Shown piece by piece: positions 1-12,000 of a DNA stretch of 42,221 bases. The translations under genes were made by a program, and so were the position numbers. The DNA is from a virus. The DNA lies in the IMG/VR virus record IMGVR_UViG_3300020465_000035, positions 1 through 42,221 of that record; one strand, given 5' to 3'. The notes beneath the pieces were generated by a model, which saw only the letters and a list, made by a program, of their open reading frames with translations, searched no databases and was not told where the DNA came from. Positions within the stretch are counted from its first letter, which is position 1. Each line of letters starts with the position of its first letter.

Positions 1-3000
1 CTAGATCTCCAGTAACAAATTTAGTGTAATTTGATGCAATTTTTATGGTGCTGTCAGCACTACCCACATTAGAAGCAACAGTTGTTCTAGGTCCGTCAGC
101 ATTTATAGATTCAGGATCATGTCTGTAAATATAAACAAGATCTTGGTTCTTAGCATATGCAGCTGGTGCAGTTCCAAATGCTTCAGATACCATGAAGACT
201 GTACCATGTGAATTACCAATCTGTGTATCACCTGTACAAGTGTCAACCTCAAAGGTTGTAATACCACTACCGTTTGTTATAGTTAACTTCTTATTAGTAG
301 TTACATTCTGATATGGTGTGGTGCATGATCCATTTAATGTAAGACCACCAGTGTATGATTGATCACCATTTACAGTTATCGCACCATTAACAGAGTCAAC
401 TTCAAATAATGTATTTTCATTATTTGTATCACAACCATTCTTGACTGCAAACTTTTTAGCAACTTGTGCAAGTGTTTCTTTAAGTTCAAATATTTCACCA
501 TCATTACCAGTTGCAGTACGTGTAATAATTACATAATCACCTGGTGCACTAGTGCTAACATATGCAGGATCTCCACCAGTTTGACGGTTTGAACGTCCAA
601 CTAAACTACCCCCAAATTGAGATAGATAAACATTATCTTCTGTGCCTGAACCATCAATGCTTTGTGTTATCCATGTAGCACCGAACTGTATTGTACATTT
701 GAATATGGCAGTAGTATCAGGGTGAGTTGATGTTATTGCCGAAAGAGTTCCAAATGGTTGTCTTTGAACCTCAATGTAGTATGGTGTGCTATTAATTTGT
801 GGGAGACGTGTAATCTTAACAAACTCAGCATGTCTTCCAGATTGCTCCTCAGTATCAATAAGTAGAATATCATTCTCATTATAATATTGTGCACCACTAG
901 CATCATAAGGAGACTTCTTAATTGGTAAGTAGTATTTGTCTCCTGATAAAACTGGGAATGTAGCAGCACTTTGACCAGCTGGTGTTTGTTGGAATGCACT
1001 GCCTCCCCAAGTACCAGAACCAGATGTATCAATTTGGTTATATTCACCAGTTGGTGTAGTAGATGCAAAAGCAGCAACAGAAATTAGATCAACATTATTA
1101 TTGTATTGATTATTACCAAGAATACCACTCGCATGAGTTTGTATATCAGAACCTGCTTGAGCTCTGAATCCAACAAATGAGTAAGAAGCAAAACCACCAC
1201 ATAATGTTACATCAGCATCAAATCTGGTTGTAGCATTAACTCTTAAGTTGTTCCTGATTGTTGTTGTACCACCTTGACCTGCAATGGTTAGAGTAGCAGC
1301 GTTAGTAGCAAAATCTACAATGCTTGTAGCACTGTTACCAGATAGAAACTCAACAGTTCCAGATGGAGACTCAAACTTGGTAACATCAGATAATCCTCTT
1401 CTTGTACCAATGATTGTATCACCAGAAATTTTAAGTGCCTTAGTATCAATTTGTACAAAGGAATCAGATTCTGTGCTTGCAAACGCACCACCAAGAGTTA
1501 TCTTGGACTTATTAGCATTTGTACCATCAATACTATCACCAATAGTAATCTCACTATCATTACTTGTATTACCAATCTTGATGTTTTGTGATCCAGTGGT
1601 TACATTACCAATTTCAATATTTCTTACAGATCCACCAATCAATAAACCTTGAGTTGGTCTGGTTCCAGTTGTTAGACCGACGAACGTATTGTTATTGAAT
1701 AGTGTTGCTGTACCATTTGTAATAGTTGTATTGATATCAGCACTATTAGCACTACCAGCTCCACCACCATTGACTGATATATCATCTTGGAATATAGCAT
1801 TATCAGTAAACTCGGAAGTTCCAGTAACAGTTAATGCACTGTTCATGCTTGCTAGAGTTGTATTAATACCAACTCTTCCGTTATTTGTAGTAGAAACTCT
1901 AAATGTTGCTGCTGTTTGTGGAGCAGAACTATCACCACCAACCATGAACGCATGATCTTGAGCAGTTTGAGTTCTTGCTGCATATGTTGCATGAGCAGCA
2001 AAGTTTTCTATTGTTTTACCACTAATCCATGCAGTACCAACAACATCTAAGTTAGCAAGAGGATTAGTTGCAGCAGATACAAATGCGTCTGCATAATCTA
2101 CATGAGCAGCACGAGCAACAGTGTTAATACCAATCTTATATTCACCTATTGTCTGTGTATCTGTTCTAATTGTTTGAGCACCAAGTACACCAACTTCCTT
2201 CCAAGAAGCATTAGCAAGTTTAACTACAGCATTTGGCGTATTAGTATTATTAAATACCAACTCTCCAGATGAAATAGTATCATTTACAGCGATGCTAAAT
2301 GTGCATGTGTTACTACCATTGCTAAATCCAGTGTTGATTATGAATGTTCCGTTAAGTTTGTTCTCACTTAACCCTGTTAGTTTTATTTCTTGACCAGCAA
2401 TTAAACCACCAGTTATCACATTTCCATTTGTAACACCTGATTTCCACTGAATAGTTACAGTTCTAGTAGAATTAAATATAAATTTCTCAATCTGTGATGT
2501 AATTGTTACAAATGAGTTAGAGAATATCCAACCAAGAGAACCACTACTTCCTACAGACTCACCTTTGAGTAATATATCTCCAGTTAAAGGAGCACCTGCT
2601 CCACCATATGAAACAACTTGTGATATATCGTAAGTTCCATCCTGATCAGGAGTGATGTTAGACGCTTGTGATGCGACAGCGTGTGTTTGAATCTTATATC
2701 CTTGACCAGATCCTAGTGAACCACGTTGGTTGAACTGGAATACACCAGCTGTTACTCTGTTACCTGCGATTAGAACATCACCATTTGTCTGGCGATTTTT
2801 TGTCATCGCAGTTCTATCAAGAGTTGCATCATCATCAGTAGATGAAACATTAGATACAACTTTTAATGCAGATAGAACACCTACATTTGGTAAACCTAAA
2901 GTTTGGTCTCTTACATCTGCACTAACATTGATAGTTACAGGTGAATTGAAAGTGCTTGTTTGATCACCATTTTCACCACCGTTGACTGTAATATATTCAT

Positions 3001-6000
3001 TGAATGTAACAGGAGTATCAAATGTAGTAACTAGATTTCCTATTGCATCATCTTCATCCTCAGATGCTGCAAGTGATGCAGACTCTAAGAATATTTCTTC
3101 ACCAGTAATAGCATCAATCTTACGGTTACCAATGTATAAGTCACCATTACTATTGAGACCAGTATAGAATACTAAACCACCATCTTGTTTCTTAGATTGT
3201 GCGAAGAAGTCTTGTTCTACAGTCAATAGAACTTCTTGACGTGCTGGTAAACCAGTTGAGTAGTTACCTGGTCCAAAACCGAGGTATTCAAATGTGTGGT
3301 TTCCTGCTCTTGCGATAGATGGTCTTCGTAACTCAACATACAGACGTTGATCCACAACGACTGTGCTATCACCTGCAATTGGTATCTTACGATCCTCTGA
3401 TCCAGCTGATGCATTACCACTTTGTGCTTCAAGTTTGTTATTACCTGTATAATTATTATTCTTAAGTGCTTCAGTAGCAAGGAAGTCAGTAACAGATTCT
3501 TTTGTTAATGAACCTTTGAAGTCATTAACTGTAACTAGACCATGTACATAGTTATCAGCAGCTGAATATGTTTGACCAGGATCCTTTGCGTTAGGATCAA
3601 TTTGCTTGAACCATACGGGATCGTTCTTAAAGTCTAACGGGAATAATTTACTAATTGGTTGAGAGAACTTAAAGTTCCTGAAGTTACCGAGGTTACCTGC
3701 ACCTTGTGGGAATGGTGAAATGTTACCACGAACAGCTGTTAGATAGAATATACCATCTTGTTGATCAAAGATACGCCTTTGTATCTCCTGAACATCATAA
3801 ACGTAGAATGTTTCATCAATCTCACCAACATCTACCACAGATTCAACATAGAATTGGATGTTAGCAGCATCAGTGATGATATCGCCAGGTGTAATTGTGT
3901 AAACTTTAGCACCATTTTGTCTGTAGAAGAATTGTGACAGTCCTTCTTTAATAAGATCCTTACGTACAAGTGACTTACCACTATCAGGGAAGTCCAAAAG
4001 ATCTGCAAATACAACACCTTGAGTAAATCTTATATTATCTGTGGAAGAATACTTAATATCACCAGTGACACCTTTAATAATTAAATGCCATGTGTTTGTA
4101 TTAGGTACGTTCAACGCAGCATGAATAAAACCAGAACCAGATGAGTTACCAACCCATGTTACAGCATTTGCATTTGTAGATGCTGTTTTATTAGCAGTAA
4201 AGTTACCACCTTGAGGTGCAGTTATCTTGACTGTTGTAAAGTTTTCATTCTTGAGTCCAGTATTTGTAATGTTATGATCAAATACAGTTAGTTCTAAGAA
4301 CTCATCACTGCCTTCAGTATAGTATCTACCAGATTCAATAGACATTGAAACAAAGTTTGATGTCTCAATATTTCTTAAATAATTTTTAGTTCCTTTAGTA
4401 TCTTTTTTGTATGGATCATAGAAAACATTCTCCCCAGAAGCATTGGTCTTAGCAATACTATTAGATGTAAAGTCGGCATCAGTAAATCCAATTACCTCAT
4501 TTGCGTTACCACTATCAGATGTATTAAAGAACTTAGCTTTAGTTACATTACCTGTTACTGGTTTTAATCTAATTTTTTGTGGAAGGAGTTTTCTTGTATC
4601 ATCCTTTCTTGCCTTGATACTAAATCCATTTAAAGGATCACGAACAGACTTGAGATACTTAGGTATAACATAACGTAAACGATATATGCGATCATTTGCC
4701 TCTCTATCTGAATCATCAATTCTCTCATAGTAAGAGTCATTTGTTTTATTATTACCAGAACTATCATTATATTCAGCATCATGGAATCTTCCTAAGATAC
4801 TTTGTGAGTTTGAGGACTCATTCTTGACTTGTAAATACCACTTTCCTTTATCTGTAGTTCCAACATTACCATCGTATGTTGGATCATACTTCATTGGTGA
4901 CTCACGTTTGCAAGCAAATACTGAGAAGTTATATGTGCCACTGTTTAGAGGAACAAATATAATTGGATTAGTTCCTGCTATCGCATCAGCATGTGTTTTA
5001 TGAATTGTAATTACTTTAGCAGTATTATACTTAGCAAAGAAGAACTTATCTCCTCTAAGTCTACTAGTAGAATCAGCGACATCAGGATCATTAGCAGAAG
5101 ATCCACCTACAACTGGTAGATTACCACCCTCATTCTTTCTGAAGAATACCTCATGAGGTTCAACAGAAGCATTAGGAACATCAAATATATGTGGAATATC
5201 TGTAATAATTCCTCCACTAACAGCAGTTGAAAGAACACAACCATACTCATGTAGATCATACTTATCATCAAGAACAAATTGATAGATATCAATCTCAATG
5301 TCTGGATGAATTGCTTCTACCTCAGAAGAGTGTATGTAAATACCAGCAGCAGCGTTATCCTTGCTGCTTGCAAGCATTAGTTTAGTTTGATCACTACCAT
5401 TAAATGTTGTTGTGCCAGAATAATCTTCTGGTTTTGTAATTCTGCCAGGTGCAATTGCATAGTATTCTCTGTTAGTATCAAACCCATTGGGCAATCTTAC
5501 ATTACGTTTATCAACATCAACATATTGATTAGTTGTTGTATCATAACGAGGTCTTGGTACTAATCTTATTGGAGTTCCAGTTTCTAATTGATGAGGATTA
5601 GAACCTGATGTAGGTCCTGGTGTCCAATCTTTCAATCCCCAGATAGTTGCTCTAGCAGCAAGATTAGAAGATGCACTAGAGGGTTGAGTTCTAGTTACAG
5701 TTCCTACACCAGTCTGAATGATTGTTGTAATGTTAGCAAAGTACTGACGTATGGTATCAGAAACACCTACACATTCAGGATAGGTTGTATCTTGAGTAAT
5801 AGTTTCATCAACATTTGGTGTATAGGTAGTTGTGTATCTACCAGATGGTAATGTAAAGTATAGATATGTGTTGGTTGTGTTAGCAGTAGCGTTAACAGGA
5901 TTACCAGTTGACAATCCAAGTGGAGCAACATTTCTCTCAATAGAACTTAAGTTACCTTGTGTAGTAATTGTATCTGTAATTAACTTATAAAGAGTTGTAA

Positions 6001-9000
6001 CAGCAGAAGCAACATTCTGACAAGGACCGTTAGAAATATTTCTAATTACATTGTTTAGTGAAGTTGGTGTTGTTACAGTATCAGTAACAATTTTAAACAG
6101 AGTATCAATAGTAGATTTGACATTATCACATCTCGCACTACCTGTATGTCCTGTTCTAGTTACAGCAGCAAGAGTTTCTGGTGCTGAAATTGCATTCTGT
6201 ACAATAGTAGATAGAGTGGTAATTGAAGCTTCTACATCGTTATATGTAAATACAGATTGAACTCTTGCAACATCATTAAGTGTTGAATTATTACTAATTG
6301 CATTAGTTAAGATGGTTGACAGTGTATTAATATTACTAATTTCAGTTGCTAACTGTGCGTCAGTCCAGTTAGTAGTATTAGCACCAGAGTAAATAACTTG
6401 ATTTGCTGTAGTATGTCCACCAACGGTAACTGCATCACTCTTGATTATTTGAACAGCGATATCTTTCAAGTGATTGATAGCTTCTACTGTTTCAGTAACA
6501 GAAACACCTTGTATAGCACCAGCAACATATAAATTAGCAGTATCCCACACACGATCAGTACCACCATGCTTAATGTTAAATGCAATTGCATCAATAACAT
6601 CTAATAAGTCGTCATTAAAATCAGAGATTGGATAATTGATAGGAGGAGTGTAACCAGGATTATTAGCTAACATTCTACCCTGTGCTATATCAGCAATAAA
6701 TTGCCTATTGAGAGTTAATAATGTTGCAGAATCACCAGCTTCATCACTTACGATACTTATATTATCACTAGCAATTGTATTATCAAATGTCTGTGTCAAC
6801 CCATGTTTACCAACAACAAGAACTTTTTCATTTCTCATTGCTTGAATTGCTATCTGTGTAGCATCTTGGAATGCTTCTAATGTTTGAGTCTCTTCACCAG
6901 CAACATGAGCACCCTTAACATATAAGTTTGCCATATCCCAGACTCTATCATTACCACCAAACCCTACGTTAAATGCAACCTCAACAACAAAATCTTTAAT
7001 GTCATCAATACAATCTTGTTGATTACCAGTTGGAGGTAAGAAACCAGGATGATTTAAAATCATTCTCTCATATGCTTCTGCTGCGATAAATGCAGCGTTA
7101 GAAATTAAGAGATCTGATGCATCACCAGCACGTTCATTTATAGGAATCTGAGTATCAAGTGTTATTGTAGTATCAAAAGTTTGATGTAATTTATGAGAAC
7201 CAACAGCAAGAATTTTTTGATTCTTAATAACTTGAGCTGCCATATCCTTGGCATGTTCAAATACTATATTAGTCTCAGTTTCTTCGCCAGCAACATGAGC
7301 ACCAGTTTTATATGAGTACGCAGCATCCCATGTTTTGTCATTACCACCAAATGCTACGTTATCTGCAACTGCTTCCAGTAAATCTCTAACATCATCAACA
7401 CAATCAGAGTTGTGATATGTTCTATTACCTGCAACAGAGAATATCTTATGCACTGAATCAGTTTTAGCAGATTTAAATGTATGTGTGTAATTACCACCAC
7501 CTTTGACAACTGCCCTATTGACACTATTGGCAACAGCAGACACAAATGTATGTGTAGTTGTATTAGTAGAAGGTATATTCTTTAATGTTTGTAAACTAAA
7601 TGTGTTAGCATCAGATACAGTAATTTTGACATACTTATTACTGATAGGATCAGTAGAACGAGGATATGCGTGGTTTGTGGCGTTGTTATCTTGAGAGCAT
7701 GTAAATACGATTGCATTATCAGCTATCTTAACAAAATCATCAGTTTGCATTCCATGATTTGCAACTGTCAATACCAATACACCTGTAGTTGGATTGTAAT
7801 CAGCATTAGTTGGAGTTAAATCAGTTGCAGCAACGAATTGATGATCATACTGTTGACCAGGTGCAGAAGCACCAACATTGACTGTAATTGTTCCTGCTTG
7901 TTTTTCAATGGCGTTAGTTGCAGCTCTCTTAAATGTATGAACACTAGATGGTTCATACTTAACACTGTTTGCTACACCACTATCAAATGTATGAGCAGAT
8001 TGTGGTAAGTATTGAATCGCTTCGTTAAGAGCAGATACAAATGTATGAGTGTATTGATCATTTGCAGAAGAAACACCAACATTAAATGTTATTTCTCCAG
8101 TTTGTTTCTTGATTCCATTAGCAACAGCACTTACAAATGTATGTGTAGAATTATCAGAGGATTTACCAACATTTACCGTAAATGTATTTACAGTCTTATT
8201 TCTTATTTGTAACCAACGATTACTTGGGAAGTCAAAACCAGCACGAGGATATGTTTTCTGTGCTGTGTTACCATCAAGACTACATGTGAATGTTAATGAT
8301 CCATCAGCGACTTGTATGTAATCACCACCATTTGAAACACTATTGGCGACAGCAGATACAAATGTATGTACAGTTGTATTTGTAGATGGTGTATAATCTA
8401 ATATCTGGACATCAAATGTATTTGTTGTTACATTAGATACTGTAAGAGCTCTGTTGCTTGCAGGATCATTTGGTCTTGGATATGAATGATTAGTTAGATT
8501 GCCATCTTGAGTACATGTAAATGTAAGAGCGTAATCAGCAATTCTTACAAAGTCATTATTCTCTAAACCATGATTTGCAATAGTAAGTGTTACAATACCT
8601 GTGGTTGGATTATATGATGCATCGGTTGGAGTAAACACAGCAGGACCGTTAAACCCATGATTAGCAACAGTTAATGTTAGATCACCACTTGTAGGATCAT
8701 ATACTGCGTTAGTTGCAGTATGGTCAGAAGAACTAACATCTGTAATTCTTATTGATTTACCTGCGAAGGGATCTGTATTTGGACGAGGATAAGAATGTTG
8801 AGTTGCATTATTATCTTTAGAACATGTAAAGGTTAATGAGTTATCTTTAAGAACTATGTCATCACCTACACGTAAGCCATGTTGTCCTATAACAGCTACC
8901 ATCTCACCAGTTGCAGCGTTATATGATGCAGTTGAAGGCTTAAAGAATTTATTAGTGCCAGCATTACCAACCTTAACAGTGATGGTTGTCGCTGTTACAT

Positions 9001-12000
9001 TTGTAATCTTGAGTGATCTACCAGATGCTTGATCTCTACCTGCACGTGGATATGCTTGTGCTGTATCATTGCCATCCATTGTGCACTTAAATGATACTGC
9101 ACCATTCTCAATCAAAACTCCTTTTCCTTTCTTAAGACTATGTGCTCCGATAGTTAGAGTTAAATCACCACTTGCAGGATCGTATGTTGCATCTGAGGGA
9201 GTAAATGTTTGATTAGAACCAGCAGCACCGACTATTACCTTAAACGTATCAGCAGTTGTGTTGGAAACTGTTAACCACTCGCCATCAACGGGATCACTCT
9301 CTCTTGGATACTTATGCTCTGTAGCATTATTATCCATTGCACATGTAAATGTTAAGGAGTCAGTTGCGAGTCTAATTCTATCTCCATCAACAAGACCATG
9401 AGCTGTTTTTGTAAAAACTAAATCTCCATTTGCAGGTGTATATGCAGCACCTGTAGGTGTAAAGAATGAACTACCAACCTTGGTAATCTTCAATGCATTC
9501 TGATATGCTCTATCCTTTCTTCTTTCAATAGCATTTGCAGCTGCACTCACAAAAGTATGCACTGATGTGTTTGTAGATGGTGTAATATCTAATGTTTGAA
9601 TATCAAATGTATTCTGTGTTACGTTAGATATTGGAACAAATTTACCACTAATAGGATCTGTATTTCGTGGATATGTTTTTTGTGTCTGATTATTATCAGC
9701 AGCACAAGTAAATGTTAGTGAATTATCTACAACTTTAATTAAATCTAGATTCTCAAACCCGTGAGCATTTACAGTAAATGTTATTATACCTGTTGTTGGA
9801 TTATATACAGCATTTGTTGGAGTATGCTGAGTTGTATCACCTCTAGGATATAAGTGATCAGTAGCAAAAGAATCTTGAGAACATCTAAATTTTAGAGAAC
9901 CATCAGCAATTCTGATGCTCTGTCCTTCATGAAAATCATGATCATCAATAGTTAATTGAAGATCACCAGTTGCAGCATTATAATCTGCATCTGTTACATC
10001 AAAACTAGTGGTTAATGATTTCCCAACATTAATTGTAAATGTATCAGTTGTTGATTCTATAAGAGGAAGTATACTTGCACCAGCAGGATCTCCTGATCTA
10101 GGATATGAATGTTGTGTAGCATTGCCATCCATACCACAAGTAAAGTTTAATGAGTTAAAATCAATTCTAACTGCATCGTTTTCTCCTAAAACACCGTTAG
10201 AAACCGCAGATACAAATGTATGTGCGTATTGATCAGTCGGATCAGAAGCACCAACATTAACTTCAAATGTATCTGTTGTCTTATTTGATATTGTTAACCA
10301 TTTTCCACTAGAAGGATCTGTTGCACGTGGATAAGTATGTTGAGTTGCATTACTATCTTTGGTACATGTAAAGGTTATTGAATTATCTTTAATTAAAATT
10401 CTCTGTCCATTAGTAAATCCATGACCAGCGATAGTCAATACTAATTTACCGTCAGATGGTGTATAAACAGCATTAGTAACTGTATGTACACTTGCCTTTG
10501 TCATACCATGAGCTGTCACTGTTATAACCATTTCTCCAGTTTCAGCATCATATACTGCATTAGTAGGAGTATACTTTTGAGTTGATGATTCAATAATCAT
10601 TCTATCAACGGACTCAGCAGCAATCAAATTTTTATTAGCAAGAATAAGATTGCGAGCATCACCATTTCTATCAGCAACTAATTCTGCTTGATCAACAGTA
10701 ACAGGATCATTTGCGGTAGTAAAATCTTGTGTTAAACCATGAGAACCAAATACAAATACATTCTCTTTACGCATGACTTGAATCGCCATGTCCTTAGTGT
10801 AGTTAAACGCTGCAAGAGTCTCATCTTTATTTGTTGATGCATTTGAGATAGCACCTCTTTCATAGAAATCAGCGATGTCCCATGTTTCAGCGTTACCACC
10901 AAAACCTGTATTATCTGCAACAGATTCTATTGCATTTTCTAGATCAGTAATGAACGTAGCTTTGGTATATCCAGTAGCAGATGTGTAACTAGGATAATCA
11001 AGAAGCATTCTATCATATGCTTCATTTGCAATAAATGTTTTATTATTTACAATTAATGCACGAGCATCACCAAAACGATCTTGTACAAATTGTTTTTGTG
11101 CAGTTTGTGTGTTATCACCCAACTCAATAGAAGCTGAATCAAGAACTCTCTTAACAAATGTATTATCAGGAATTACTGGAGTTGTAGGTCTTGTAGCATT
11201 ACTGTTTAACTTTCCATTTGTAAACTGACTAGGATCATAGTCAGCAACTGTCATACCCTCTACAACACCACTAGTATCACCTATATTGACAATAGCACTA
11301 TTATTAGTAGTGTCTACACCTGTGCGTAAGTATGAGAAGTTACGCATTGCAGCGATTGCAAGATCCTTAGCGTAATTGTAACCCTCTAAAGTTTCTGTTA
11401 GTTCACCATCAATGTAAGATAAATTAGTACCAACGTAGTAAGATTCAGCAGCTTGAATAGTATTGATGTTGCCACCAAGTCTTAAATCCTGAATTGTAGC
11501 ATCAATTAAATATCCAACGTCTCTACGACACTTAGTAATAGTGATTGTTTCTTTTACCTTAAGTGCAGGATATTTGGCAAGAATACGATCATATGCCTCA
11601 TGTGCAATAAAATCTTTATTTGCTTCAATTCTATCAGCAGCATCAAGAATCTTATTATTAATAGTTACACCAGAAGGATTCAATATATCTGCTGTAGCAG
11701 TAAATTTTTTAAATCCACTTGGTTCTAAGGTTGCAAAGAATGTATTGTTGCCACCAGCAGTTCTTGGATTTAATTTAACATACAATTTATCATCTGTCTT
11801 AGCACCAATTCTATATCCACCAATAGTGGCAGCTGGACGTTTCTTTGGATCAATTGCTTGATCATCACCATGATATATCTTTGTATTGTTACTAGGATCG
11901 TTAGATGCATAAACATCTAAAGTGTAATAAGATTGTCTTCTAACATTTCCAGAACTTTCATCAACTGTCTGAGGAGGAACAATATCTGTAATGAATCCAC

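Noticed and set aside
7440-10580. CRISPR array
   Set aside because: The repetition is imperfect, codon-phased and inside an open protein-coding frame; units are protein modules, not short direct repeats with spacers.
733-11861. Many frames of 60-120 codons on both strands in the first 13 kb
   Set aside because: All lie in other frames of the giant minus-strand gene and read as low-complexity shadows (runs of L, V, S) without ribosome binding sites.
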